A stretch of DNA of 64,000 bases from Mesorhizobium qingshengii (GTDB lineage: Bacteria > Pseudomonadota > Alphaproteobacteria > Rhizobiales > Rhizobiaceae): contig NZ_JAPFQA010000002.1 of assembly GCF_027563465.1 (NCBI RefSeq), positions 124,001 through 188,000 on the forward strand, given 5' to 3'. Numbering within the stretch: the stretch's first letter is position 1; each line of letters opens with the position of its first letter. The notes under the pieces are model-generated. The model was given only the letters and a program-made list of their open reading frames with translations. It was not told the origin of the DNA and made no database searches. Position numbers and translations under genes: made by a program. Positions 8,286 to 16,332 of the stretch are shown here, piece after piece.

Positions 8286-9060
8286 CGTCATCACCACTCG
8301 CCGCGAGGGCACGATCCTCGAGGTCACGCTCGACCGGCCCAAGGCCAACGCCATCGACCTGAAGACGTCGCGGCTGATGGGCGAGACGTTCAAGGCGTTC
8401 CGCGACGATCCCACCTTGCGCGTTGCCATCGTCAAGACCGCCGGCGACAAGTTCTTCTGCGCCGGCTGGGACCTCAAGGCGGCTGCCGGCGGTGATGCGG
8501 TCGACGGCGACTATGGTGTTGGCGGCTTTGCCGGTCTGCAGGAGTTGCGCGACCTCAACAAGCCGGTCATCGCCTGCGTCAACGGCATGGCGGTCGGCGG
8601 CGGCTTCGAACTGGCGCTGTCCTGCGACCTCATCTACGCCTCCGATCATTCATCGTTCGCGCTGCCTGAAATCCGCGCCGGCACACTGGCCGACGCAGCG
8701 ACGATCAAACTGCCGAAGCGCATCCCCTATCATGTCGCCATGGACCTTTTGCTCACCGGACGCTGGATGGATGTCGCCGAGGCGCATCGCTGGGGCCTGG
8801 TCAACGAAGTGCTGCCGAAGGAGGAGCTCGAGGACCGGGTCTGGGAGATCGCCCGGCTGCTCGCCAGCGGCCCGCCGCTGGTCTTTGCCGCGATCAAGGA
8901 GACGGCGCGGGTGGCCGAAGCGCTGACCTTCCAGGACGCAATGAACCGGGTGACGCGCCGCCAACTGGCGACGGTCGATGCCCTCTACGGTTCCGAGGAC
9001 AATATGGAAGGCTTTCGCGCCTTCGCCGAAAAGCGCGATCCGGTGTGGAAGGGGAAATAG
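8278..9060 (+). CDS. caiD: Enoyl-CoA hydratase/isomerase family, probable carnitinyl-CoA dehydratase (CaiD-like)
   Basis: A 260-residue crotonase-fold protein, matching the ~261-residue length of CaiD. The oxyanion-hole segments are FCAGWDLKAAA and NGMAVGGGFELALSCD, followed by FALPEIRAGTLADAA with the active-site region. It would hydrate crotonobetainyl-CoA to L-carnitinyl-CoA. The start at 8278 overlaps the end of the CoA ligase, showing tight coupling; an in-frame ATG at 8233 lies deep inside that gene and is not used here. It closes the operon, followed by a hairpin cassette. The crotonase family is certain; the CaiD role is supported by length and context. Confidence 0.82.
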   Translation: MADVITTRREGTILEVTLDRPKANAIDLKTSRLMGETFKAFRDDPTLRVAIVKTAGDKFFCAGWDLKAAAGGDAVDGDYGVGGFAGLQELRDLNKPVIACVNGMAVGGGFELALSCDLIYASDHSSFALPEIRAGTLADAATIKLPKRIPYHVAMDLLLTGRWMDVAEAHRWGLVNEVLPKEELEDRVWEIARLLASGPPLVFAAIKETARVAEALTFQDAMNRVTRRQLATVDALYGSEDNMEGFRAFAEKRDPVWKGK

Positions 9061-9070
9061 TGGCTCCGCC

Positions 9071-9170
9071 TTTACCCTCCCCTTGATGGGGAGGGTCGGA
9101 CCGAAGGTCCGGGGCGGGTGCAGCGCCGCCACCCCCCGTTTCGCGGCGACCTCCCTCATCGAGGGGGAGG
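9071..9170. repeat. GC-rich multi-hairpin cassette
   Basis: About 100 bases made of nested inverted repeats: CCCTCCCC (9075-9082) pairs with GGGGAGGG (9088-9095); GGACC pairs with GGTCC just after; and CCTCCCTC (9150-9157) pairs with GAGGGGGAGG (9161-9170). Similar cassettes with different interiors lie at 16123-16322, 17581-17817 and 19816-19972. The Shine-Dalgarno of the next gene (AAAGGAG, about 9172-9178) begins right after the cassette. Confidence 0.75.
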
Positions 9171-9182
9171 CAAAGGAGTTCC

Positions 9183-10121
9183 ATGACCGACTACAAAACC
9201 CTGATCGACGCCGAGACCTGGGCCTTCATCGAACGGACGAATTCCTACTATCCGCCCGATACGATCGATTACACGATCGCGCAGCAGCGTGAGATCTACG
9301 ACCGCATGTGCCGCGAATTCTTTGCCGGCTATCCGCAGGGCGTGACGGCAGAGACGGCCGCGATTGCAACGCCCACGCACGACATCCCGGTCCGCATCTA
9401 CCGAAGCGCGCGCCAAGCGCCGGTGACGGTGCTGTATTTCCATGGCGGCGGCTTCATCCTCGGCGGGCTGGACAGCCATGACGATGTCTGCGCCGAGCTC
9501 TGCGCCCGTACCGGCTATGAGGTGGTTTCTGTCGACTACCGGCTGGCGCCGGAACATCTGCATCCGGCCGCTTTCGACGATGTGATGAACGCCTTCGAAT
9601 GGGCCGCCACCACCCGCAATCACCCCATTCTGCTTTGCGGCGACAGCGCCGGCGGCAATCTTGCCGTCGCCGTCAGCCATGCGACACGCGGCCATCCGCG
9701 CAAGCCGGTCGGCCAGGTGCTGATCTATCCCGGCCTCGGCGGCGACCGGTCAAAGGGATCCTATCTCAGGCATGCCGAAGCGCCGATGCTGACCATGCGC
9801 GATCTCGAATTCTACAAGCACATCCGCACCGGCGGGCAGGACCGCAGCGGCGACGCGACACTCGCGCCGCTTGCCGACACCGACTTCTCAAACCTGCCAC
9901 CGACGGTGCTCGTCACCGCAGAATGCGACCCGCTGTCGTCCGACGGTGAGACCTATCGCGACCGTATCGTCGCGGCGGGCGGGCGCGCCACCTGGTTCGA
10001 GGAACCGGGGCTGGTGCATGGCTATCTCAGGGCCCGGCACACGGTGGGCCGCGCCCGCGCGAGCTTTACCCGGATCGTCGATGCAGTAGCCGACCTTGGT
10101 AAGGGCGCCTGGCTCTGGTGA
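9183..10121 (+). CDS. Alpha/beta hydrolase of the hormone-sensitive lipase (acetyl-hydrolase) family
   Basis: A 312-residue serine hydrolase. The HSL oxyanion motif HGGGFILGG is at about residues 88-96, the nucleophile Ser is in CGDSAGGNL (about residue 153), the acid in TAECDPLSSDG and the catalytic His in GLVHGYL near the C-terminus, so the triad looks complete. There is no signal peptide, so it should be cytoplasmic. The ATG at 9183 has a ribosome site AAAGGAG directly upstream. It lies downstream of the carnitine operon on the same strand but is separated from it by a hairpin cassette, so co-function is uncertain. The natural ester substrate is unknown. Confidence 0.88.
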   Translation: MTDYKTLIDAETWAFIERTNSYYPPDTIDYTIAQQREIYDRMCREFFAGYPQGVTAETAAIATPTHDIPVRIYRSARQAPVTVLYFHGGGFILGGLDSHDDVCAELCARTGYEVVSVDYRLAPEHLHPAAFDDVMNAFEWAATTRNHPILLCGDSAGGNLAVAVSHATRGHPRKPVGQVLIYPGLGGDRSKGSYLRHAEAPMLTMRDLEFYKHIRTGGQDRSGDATLAPLADTDFSNLPPTVLVTAECDPLSSDGETYRDRIVAAGGRATWFEEPGLVHGYLRARHTVGRARASFTRIVDAVADLGKGAWLW

Positions 10122-10224
10122 GCGACTTTCCCCTCCCGTGAGAGAGACGAGATGGCACGGGCGTGATCCGATGCGGGCCCACATGCCGGAACGCTTTCGC
10201 TCCGCTTGACATTCGTTTCTTTAA

Positions 10225-10239
10225 TATGCAGACTGCATA
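10225..10239. promoter_or_regulatory. Operator-like palindrome (GntR/FadR style)
   Basis: TATGCAG, one central A, then CTGCATA: a perfect 7-bp inverted repeat in an AT-richer island. A TTGACA hexamer lies 13 bases upstream at 10206-10211. The form resembles operators of GntR/FadR-type repressors of sugar-acid and amino-acid catabolic operons. No gene starts immediately downstream on either strand, so it appears orphaned. Confidence 0.45.
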
Positions 10240-10727
10240 CATATTTTGAAAACAAAGCCGGATAACCTCATGCAACGCCTGCCGCTGATCGCCGCCTTTG
10301 TCGAGCCTTTCGATCTGCTCCGCTGCATCTCGCCGCTGCCACGTCATCAACAGGGACGACGCATCGAAGGGCCGAAGCCGGATCGCCGCGAGAGCCCTGC
10401 GCCCCACATACGGACGCCGAAGTGACGCGAGGCGACGCCTGAGGCGCTGGCATAGGCCGAGGTGCAACGCGGCGCTCCACTTGATGGTACCGGAGATTTC
10501 GCGATCGGTTCGCGCGAGACGCAATGCAGAGCGGGCAGACCAACCCGCGGTGACCGACAGCGAGGAAATCGCAGACCTGACCAGGCTTAGAGGCGCGTTG
10601 GCGCTTCTTCTCCGGCGCATGTGTCGACACGGATGACTATCGCGACCGCCCCTGCCGCGAACACCATTGGCGGGATGGCGACTACAGACCACGCAGGCCT
10701 CAAAGGCCGGACGGGCCATGGCGCCCG

Positions 10728-10799
10728 GACAGGTCCGACCGTCCCGACAGATAGGCCCGATAGACCGGACTGGCCGGATTGACCAGACAGGCTGGATCG
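10728..10799. repeat. Degenerate 9-base tandem repeat
   Basis: Eight consecutive 9-base units of the general form GACCGGAYG can be laid out without gaps (for example GACAGGTCC, GACCGTCCC, GACAGATAG, GCCCGATAG, ACCGGACTG, GCCGGATTG). The period is a multiple of three, and the minus strand reads as repeating Ser-Gly-X triplets, but no gene is supported. Confidence 0.45.
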
Positions 10800-11023
10800 C
10801 TCAAGTCCCGATTGTCGCGGCGGATCGGCAACGACGCCCTCGTCTGACTGCATCGAGCCACACCCCCGCGCGGCTGTATCCCTGTTCGAGAGCGCGGCCG
10901 GACATATGCGGCATATATAAATCAGGCCAAAACCCGCTCTCGAATTCCTATGCGGCCAGCGACTATGTAGTGCCGGGCCGCCGCTCGACCGGCGGCCGGA
11001 CCAACAACTGGCTTCAGACGAAC

Positions 11024-11344
11024 ATGCGATTACATTCAGTCTGGCCGACCTCCAGGGCCGGCCACAGGGTGCCGACGGAATATTTCATCCTGGCAAACCT
11101 CAGGGAACAGGGGGCGATAATCGGCCGGCTCGCCGGCCATCCGATCGCCGATACGGTCGTCGATACAAGCGGGCTGCAGTACCATTTTGTCGGCGTCGCG
11201 CCGCGCGACCGCAGCGGGCGCTTCGATGTCGAAGCGCTCCGGGCCGGCGAATGGATCGTCCAGCCGGGGCTGGTCTATGCCGTCGACGGCCAAGCGCCTC
11301 CGTCAAAGCCGCCACGGCGCGGACGAGGCCAGCACCGGTCTTGA
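11024..11344 (+). CDS. Hypothetical protein (106 aa)
   Basis: The convincing part is the segment from RVPTEYFILANLREQGAIIG through IADTVVDTSGLQYHFVGVAP to GEWIVQPGLVYA, which looks like a compact folded alpha/beta unit rather than random sequence. No signal or membrane segment is seen, and I do not recognise the family. I place the start at 11024; the frame is also open further upstream, but that part is low-complexity. The 3' end overlaps the convergent DapA-like gene by 42 bases. No good ribosome site is visible, which lowers confidence. Confidence 0.45.
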   Translation: MRLHSVWPTSRAGHRVPTEYFILANLREQGAIIGRLAGHPIADTVVDTSGLQYHFVGVAPRDRSGRFDVEALRAGEWIVQPGLVYAVDGQAPPSKPPRRGRGQHRS

Positions 11345-12256
11345 TTGCGCGACACCGGAGATGCTCCCGCCCAAGGCCAGCATAGCCTCACGGATCGCGG
11401 TTTCGGTTTCAGGCCGGACGGCGGTCAATGGCAATCGGACGTCCGGGCTCGTCCCCAACGCCAGGCTCAACGCGTATTTGACCGGCACCGGATTACTCTC
11501 CAGCTCAAGTGCGGCGATCAGCGGCCGCAAGCGATGATGGATGGCGCGGGCGGTGTGATGATCGCCTTGCTTGCAGGCATCGTGCATCTCCACGCACAGG
11601 CGCGGCGCGACGTTGGAGACCACCGAGATCGTTCCACGCCCGCCCATCGTGTTGAAACCGAACGACGTTGCGTCATGGCCGGAGAGACAGATGAAGCGAC
11701 GCCTCAGCACGGCAGGAAGCGAGGATAGCCGGCTCACATCGCCGGTGGCGTCCTTGATGCCGACAATGGCCGGTATCTGCGCCAGGCGCGCGATCGTCTC
11801 CTCGGACAGGTCGACGCCGGTTCGCGCCGGCACATTGTAGACGATGATCGGTATCCTGACCTTGCTGGCGACCGCTTCGAAATGGCGAAAGATCCCTTCC
11901 TGGCTCGGCCTGTTGTAGTAGGGCGTCACGATGAGGGCCGCGTCGGCCCCAAGGGTTTCGGCGGCTGTCGAAAAGGCAATCGTGGTCTCGGTGCTGTTCG
12001 TGCCGGTGCCGGCGACGACAGGCACCCTGCCGCCGGCGATTTTCACGCAGAGCGCGATGATGTCGAGGCGCTCGTCCCACGACAAGGTCGGGGCCTCACC
12101 TGTGGTGCCGCACGGGACCAGCCCGTTGATCCCTTGTTCGATCTGCCAACGCACGAGCGTGGTCAGTTGCCTCAGATCGACCTCGCCGTCGGTGAACGGC
12201 GTCACCAGCGCGGTCATCGTTCCGGTCAGGCGCATTCGGGCTTGTTCCGATATCAT
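11303..12256 (-). CDS. DapA-family aldolase/lyase (dihydrodipicolinate synthase paralogue)
   Basis: A 317-residue (beta/alpha)8 Schiff-base enzyme. The pyruvate-binding CGTTGEAPTL, the catalytic Tyr in IVYNVPARTG and the Schiff-base Lys in IVGIKDATGD are all present, so it should be active. It condenses or cleaves a pyruvate adduct: either dihydrodipicolinate synthesis (lysine/DAP) or a catabolic aldolase role. The start at 12256 (MISEQARMRL) has AGGAG upstream; another frame-matched start at 12298 is less likely. It is about 25 residues longer than E. coli DapA, with an extra Ser/Ala-rich C-terminus. Its isolation from lysine genes favours a paralogue with catabolic or unknown substrate. Confidence 0.85.
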   Translation of the reverse strand: MISEQARMRLTGTMTALVTPFTDGEVDLRQLTTLVRWQIEQGINGLVPCGTTGEAPTLSWDERLDIIALCVKIAGGRVPVVAGTGTNSTETTIAFSTAAETLGADAALIVTPYYNRPSQEGIFRHFEAVASKVRIPIIVYNVPARTGVDLSEETIARLAQIPAIVGIKDATGDVSRLSSLPAVLRRRFICLSGHDATSFGFNTMGGRGTISVVSNVAPRLCVEMHDACKQGDHHTARAIHHRLRPLIAALELESNPVPVKYALSLALGTSPDVRLPLTAVRPETETAIREAMLALGGSISGVAQSRPVLASSAPWRL

Positions 12257-12656
12257 GGGATTCTCCTGGGTGATTTCTTGGGTGCGCTGCCTGCTCAAGG
12301 TGCGAGGAAAGCAGGGCTAACAGCACGGCGGCGGCCATATCCGTATGGTCGGCTTCGAATTTTCCAGCCTGGGCCTGCGTCCCCGCGGGCGTGGATTGGA
12401 TGCTGCAGGACCAACGCTCGCCGGTCCTGCTGATGGACGACACCGCATGCTCCGGCCTCGACAAAGCGGCGAGTAAGAGGACGGCGTCGAGCGTGGCGCC
12501 GGCCTCGACCAGATGGGTGAACCGGCGGCCTTGTCGGGATGATCTGTCGAGCGACAGACCGCGCGCGGCTTCCCAAAGCTGGTGTTCGAGCAACCTACCG
12601 ACATAAGGAAGACGATCGAACAACCCGATCAGATCGGCAGCGCTGGAATTGGCCAT
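12096..12656 (-). CDS. Hypothetical protein, out-of-frame overlap with the DapA-like gene
   Basis: The first ~125 residues (12656 to about 12280) look genuine: RLPYVGRLLEHQLWEAARGL, then RRFTHLVEAGATLDAVLLLA, and TDMAAAVLLALLSS. The pattern resembles short uncharacterised rhizobial proteins with a C-terminal helical segment. Beyond that point the frame runs into the DapA-like gene and becomes Arg/Asp/His-rich, as a shadow frame would. The native stop has probably been lost, or the last ~60 residues are an accidental extension. There is no clear Shine-Dalgarno. Function unknown. Confidence 0.45.
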   Translation of the reverse strand: MANSSAADLIGLFDRLPYVGRLLEHQLWEAARGLSLDRSSRQGRRFTHLVEAGATLDAVLLLAALSRPEHAVSSISRTGERWSCSIQSTPAGTQAQAGKFEADHTDMAAAVLLALLSSHLEQAAHPRNHPGESHDIGTSPNAPDRNDDRAGDAVHRRRGRSEATDHARALADRTRDQRAGPVRHHR

Positions 12657-12698
12657 GATCAGACCGTTCCGGAAAGGCGATAGCGGCCGGAAACAGGA

Positions 12699-12935
12699 TC
12701 AGTTGAACAGGGAAAGCCGGACGCTCGCCGGAGCGAAGCGTATCGCGCCAGCCTTGTGGCCGGTTTCCATTGTGGCGAAACGCACTGCGGAACTCCTGTC
12801 GGCAAACACGCCGCCGGTCAGGCCTTCTTCGTCGCGCGCGATCCAGTGGCCTTCGCCGTCGCGTCCGACCACGAAGCGGTGAAGAGCGTTTCCGTCAGGG
12901 GAAATATGAGAGCTGGGCATCGTCATCTCTGCCAT
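12699..12935 (-). CDS. Small hypothetical protein (78 aa)
   Basis: A compact protein whose core, HRFVVGRDGEGHWIARDEEG then LTGGVFADRSSAVRFATMET, looks like a beta-rich fold with one helix, resembling short conserved rhizobial proteins of unknown function. It is followed by GAIRFAPASVRLSLF. No signal or membrane segment. The start at 12935 or an in-frame Met five codons later is possible. It is the middle of three small minus-strand genes (12940-13131, 12699-12935, 12096-12656) that may be co-transcribed. Confidence 0.6.
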   Translation of the reverse strand: MAEMTMPSSHISPDGNALHRFVVGRDGEGHWIARDEEGLTGGVFADRSSAVRFATMETGHKAGAIRFAPASVRLSLFN

Positions 12936-12939
12936 GCGA

Positions 12940-13131
12940 TCAGGAGACTTGAGCAGCGATGGCGGCGGCGGCCAGCAAGGCGCCGACGACCAGCAGCCAC
13001 CATGTCGGGGTGAATGGCGCGATCAGGCTGGCCGTACGGCGATTGTTGTTGGCCGCAAGCCTGATCTGTTCGACCTGCGACGCCGGCAGCGGACGATGGG
13101 TGGGCAGATAGAGCCCGTCTGAGAGGAACAT
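12940..13131 (-). CDS. Small membrane-anchored hypothetical protein (63 aa)
   Basis: The start MFLSDGLYLPTHRPLPASQ leads into one C-terminal hydrophobic segment (FTPTWWLLVVGALLAAAAIA), so the product is likely a single-span tail-anchored inner-membrane protein. I begin at 13131 because an A/G-rich AAGGAAG lies just upstream; an ATG at 13164 would add eleven residues. The stop is four bases before the next small gene's start. No family recognised. Confidence 0.5.
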   Translation of the reverse strand: MFLSDGLYLPTHRPLPASQVEQIRLAANNNRRTASLIAPFTPTWWLLVVGALLAAAAIAAQVS

Positions 13132-13336
13132 CGGAGACTTCCTTCTTCCTGGAACTGTCGCCACCAGGTGGCGACTGCCTGCAGCGGCTCAGGACCGGCT
13201 GCACTCAGAAAGATAAAAGCATCCGCATTTGTATTCGAGGCGGCTCAAAACTGAAAAATATAAAAAAGTCATATGTTTATCGCCCGGGCATATGTGGAAC
13301 CCAGACCCGAAAATCAGACCGCGTAATGGCGTCGTT

Positions 13337-14995
13337 TCACGCCACCAAGGCGGCTGCCGCTCGCCCGGCGCTACGGCCGGAAAAGATGCAACCGCCGAGG
13401 AAGGTGCCTTCCAGCGCCGCATAGCCATGCACGCCGCCGCCGCCGAAACCGGCGGCCTCGCCGACGGCATAGAGCCCGGGTACCGGCTGGCCATCGGCAC
13501 CCAGCACGCGGCTGTCGAGATCGGTCTGCAGGCCACCCAGCGTCTTGCGGGTCAGGATGTTGAGGCGGACCGCTATCAGCGGGCCATTTGCCGGGTCGAG
13601 CATCTTGTGCGGTTTTGCCGTGCGGATCAGCCGGTCGCCGAGATAGGCGCGCGCACCGCGCAGAGCGGTGATCTGCATGTCCTTGGAGAACGGATTGTCG
13701 AGCTGCCGGTCGCGGGCGCGGATCTCGCGCTCGACCTGGGCGAGTTCGAGCAGCGGCTCGCCGCCGGCGAGCGCGTTCATGCGGGCGACCAGCGTTGGCA
13801 GATCGGCCTCGACAATGAAGTCCTCGCCCTTCTCCATGAACGCCTTGACCGGACCGGGAATGCCCGATGTGGCGCGGCCGAGTACCTGGCGCCAGCTCTT
13901 GCCGGTCAAGTCGGGGTTCTGTTCGGAACCCGACAGCGCGAACTCCTTCTGGATGATCTTGCTGGTCAGGATGAACCAGGAATAGTCGAAGCCCGTGCCC
14001 ATGATGTGGGCGAGCGTGCCCAGCGTGTCGAAGCCGGGATAGAGCGGCACCGGCAGGCGCTTGCCGCGCGCATCGAGCCACAGCGATGACGGGCCGGGCA
14101 GGATGCGGATCGCATGGTCGGTCCAGATCGGTGCCCAGTTCTTGATGCCCTCGACATAGTGCCACATGCGGTCGCGGTTGATGATCGAGCCGCCTGCCTG
14201 TTCCGCGATCGCCAGCATGCGGCCGTCGACATGGTCGGGCACGCCGGTGATCATGCGCTTCGGTGCCGCGCCCAGCCGCCGCGGCCAGTTTTCCCGGACG
14301 AGCTGATGGTTGGCGCCGATACCGCCGGAGGCGACGATCACCGCCTGTGCGTGAAACTCGAAATCGGCTGATATCTCGCGCGAGCTCTTGTGGCCCCGCT
14401 CGACAGTGCTTGGCTGCAGGACATCGCCGCGCACACCGTCAACGGTCGCACCCGTGCGGGTCAGTTCATTGACCCGGTGACGGAACCGGAAGCTTATCAA
14501 TCCACGCTTTTGCGCCTCGCGCACGCGCAGGACAAACGGTTCGAGCACGCCGGGGCCGGTGCCCCAGGTGACGTGAAAGCGTGGCACCGAATTGCCGTGG
14601 CCGACGGCATTGCCGCCACCGCGCTCGGCCCAGCCCACCACCGGGAAGAACTTCAGGCCACGCTGCACGAGCCAGGAGCGCTTCTCGCCGGCGGCAAAGC
14701 CGACATAGGCCTTTGCCCACCGACGCGGCCAGTAATCCTCCGGGCGATCGAAAGCGGCGGTGCCGAGCCAGTCCTCGAGCGCCAGGTCATGCGAATCGCG
14801 GATGCGCATGCGCCGCTGCTCAGGCGAATCGACGAGGAAAAGACCGCCGAACGACCAGAACGCCTGGCCGCCCAGCGACTGCTCCGGCTCCTGGTCGACG
14901 ATGACGACCTTCTTGCCAGCCTCGGCCAGCTCGGCGGCGGCAACCAGCCCGGCAAGGCCGGCGCCGACAATGATCACATCCGCATCGTCCGCCAT
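13337..14995 (-). CDS. FAD-binding dehydrogenase, 3-ketosteroid-dehydrogenase/fumarate-reductase-like
   Basis: A 552-residue flavoprotein beginning with the dinucleotide motif VIIVGAGLAGLVAAAELAEA (residues 7-26) and ending with the second FAD contact GLYAVGEAAGFGGGGVHGY. Length and motifs match the KstD-like FAD dehydrogenase family; there is no secretion signal, so it should be cytoplasmic. The start at 14995 has AGGGGA upstream. It is followed on the same strand by nothing related and preceded by the Gfo/Idh/MocA gene across a 67-base gap with a palindrome. The substrate is unknown; a steroid substrate should not be assumed. Confidence 0.82.
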   Translation of the reverse strand: MADDADVIIVGAGLAGLVAAAELAEAGKKVVIVDQEPEQSLGGQAFWSFGGLFLVDSPEQRRMRIRDSHDLALEDWLGTAAFDRPEDYWPRRWAKAYVGFAAGEKRSWLVQRGLKFFPVVGWAERGGGNAVGHGNSVPRFHVTWGTGPGVLEPFVLRVREAQKRGLISFRFRHRVNELTRTGATVDGVRGDVLQPSTVERGHKSSREISADFEFHAQAVIVASGGIGANHQLVRENWPRRLGAAPKRMITGVPDHVDGRMLAIAEQAGGSIINRDRMWHYVEGIKNWAPIWTDHAIRILPGPSSLWLDARGKRLPVPLYPGFDTLGTLAHIMGTGFDYSWFILTSKIIQKEFALSGSEQNPDLTGKSWRQVLGRATSGIPGPVKAFMEKGEDFIVEADLPTLVARMNALAGGEPLLELAQVEREIRARDRQLDNPFSKDMQITALRGARAYLGDRLIRTAKPHKMLDPANGPLIAVRLNILTRKTLGGLQTDLDSRVLGADGQPVPGLYAVGEAAGFGGGGVHGYAALEGTFLGGCIFSGRSAGRAAAALVA

Positions 14996-15020
14996 TTCCC
15001 CTCCCAGCTGGCCGGCTAAA

Positions 15021-15048
15021 GCAATTCCGGGAAACCGTCCGGAATTGC
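15021..15048. repeat. Rhizobial palindrome, GCAATTCC-ended type (short form)
   Basis: GCAATTCCGG and CCGGAATTGC form a perfect 10-bp stem with an 8-base loop (GAAACCGT). It is the short version of the element at 25099-25142 and sits between two minus-strand genes. Confidence 0.85.
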
Positions 15049-15062
15049 GTCAAAACAAAGAG

Positions 15063-16049
15063 TTAGACGGCCTCCCAGCCATCCTTGCCGCCAGCGCGGA
15101 AGATGGCGTCGATGACCTTCTGGTTGAGCACCGATTCTTCCAGCGTGAAGACGCGCTCCTTGCCGCCCTGCGCTGCCCGCGCGAAAGTCTCGACCTCCAG
15201 CCGGTACTGCTGCGTGCCGGGAAAGCGGAACACCTGCGCCTCGGTGTGGTTCTGGTTGTGCAGCTCGACGCGGTGATGGTCATAGAGCCCGGCATTGAAC
15301 GGCGAGAACACCTCGATGAAACCCTTCTCGCCATGGAACACCATGACCTGACGCGCCGCCATCTGCGTCGACAGGTAGAAGGACAGTTCGAAGTCGCCGA
15401 AATCGGCGCGGATCGAGGAGTAGATGTCGGTGCCGAATTTTTTGTCGCGCTCGATCGTCGCCTGGACGCGCAGCGGCTCCTTGCCGGTGGAAAAGCGCGT
15501 CGACACGGTCGGGTAGACGCCGATGTCGGGCAGCGCGCCACCGCCGAGATCGAGCTGGTTGCGCATGTTGCCGGGGTCGACATTGTAGTAGGAGAACGCG
15601 CCCTGCACATGGCGCAGCCGGCCGATGGCGCCGCTGGCGATGAGGTCGCGCACCTTGATCCATTGCGGGTGGTAGATGACCATGAAGGCTTCGCAGACCA
15701 GCACTTTCCTGGCGTCGCGCAGCTTGATCAGCGGCAGGATGTCCTTGGCGTCGAGCGCCAGCGGCTTTTCAACCAGCACATGCTTGCCGGCTTGAATAGC
15801 CTTGGCCGTCCATTCGACATGCTGCGACGTCGGTAGCGGGATATAGACGCCGTCGACCTCGTTTGAGGCGAGCAGTTCCTCATAGGAGCCGAAGGCGTGG
15901 CGCGCGCCGAAGCGCTCGGCCAGCGCCTGGGCCTTCGACAGGTCGCGGCTGGCGATCGCCGCCAGCACGCCATTCTCGGCCTCGACCATCGCCGGCAGCA
16001 AATGTTCGCGGCCGATCTTGGCCGTCGACAAAACACCCCATCGGAACAT
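15063..16049 (-). CDS. Gfo/Idh/MocA-family NAD(P)-dependent oxidoreductase
   Basis: A 328-residue sugar/polyol dehydrogenase-type protein. It opens with a Rossmann start ([20 protein letters not shown]), continues with the family's [17 protein letters not shown] and the EKPLALD motif containing the catalytic Lys, and ends with the alpha/beta oligomerisation domain. The upstream GGAG favours ATG at 16049 over the GTG at 16052. The substrate cannot be read from sequence; dehydrogenation of a sugar, inositol or dihydrodiol are all known in the family. A hairpin cassette separates it from yceI upstream. Confidence 0.88.
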   Translation of the reverse strand: MFRWGVLSTAKIGREHLLPAMVEAENGVLAAIASRDLSKAQALAERFGARHAFGSYEELLASNEVDGVYIPLPTSQHVEWTAKAIQAGKHVLVEKPLALDAKDILPLIKLRDARKVLVCEAFMVIYHPQWIKVRDLIASGAIGRLRHVQGAFSYYNVDPGNMRNQLDLGGGALPDIGVYPTVSTRFSTGKEPLRVQATIERDKKFGTDIYSSIRADFGDFELSFYLSTQMAARQVMVFHGEKGFIEVFSPFNAGLYDHHRVELHNQNHTEAQVFRFPGTQQYRLEVETFARAAQGGKERVFTLEESVLNQKVIDAIFRAGGKDGWEAV

Positions 16050-16122
16050 CACGCTTCTCCATGTCGATTACAGGCGACGAGGTTTGCCCGAAATCAGCGG
16101 AAAAGCCAATGCGCAGTGCTGG

Positions 16123-16322
16123 TTCCTCGCCCCACGAAGTGGGGAGAGGTGGCCCGGCGAAGCCGGGACGGAGAGGGGCCTTCGTAAAGTGCCCGGGCTT
16201 GCCGGCTCGAGCGCCCTTAGGCGCGTGTGTTGTTGAATGGCTCTGCGTCACGAGCGGCGTCCCCCTCTCCGTCTCGGGCTTCGCCCGAGCCACCTCTCCC
16301 CCGCTCTGCGGGGGAGAGGAAG
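16123..16322. repeat. GC-rich multi-hairpin cassette
   Basis: A ~200-base stretch framed by CTCGCCCCACGAAGTGGGGA on the left and CCCCCGCTCTGCGGGGGAGA on the right. It contains further hairpins such as CCGGCGAAGCCGG and CTCGGGCTTCGCCCGAG. It fills most of the gap between the Gfo/Idh/MocA gene and yceI; I see no gene in it. Confidence 0.75.
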
Positions 16323-16332
16323 TAGGCCGCGT

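Larger units (their letters stand above)
10122..11023. other. Gene-poor stretch of about 900 bases
   Basis: No open frame here looks like a real protein: the available frames are arginine- or serine-rich and overlap on both strands. It contains a perfect 7-bp inverted repeat with a TTGACA upstream (10206-10239), a degenerate 9-base tandem repeat (10728-10799) and a second palindrome ATATGC-G-GCATAT at 10904-10916. It may be decayed coding DNA left between the hydrolase and the DapA paralogue. Confidence 0.6.

Noticed and set aside
10066..10719. 217-residue minus-strand frame in the gene-poor interval
   Set aside because: Arg/Ser-rich, overlaps the 3' end of the hydrolase gene and several other frames, and has no domain-like segment.
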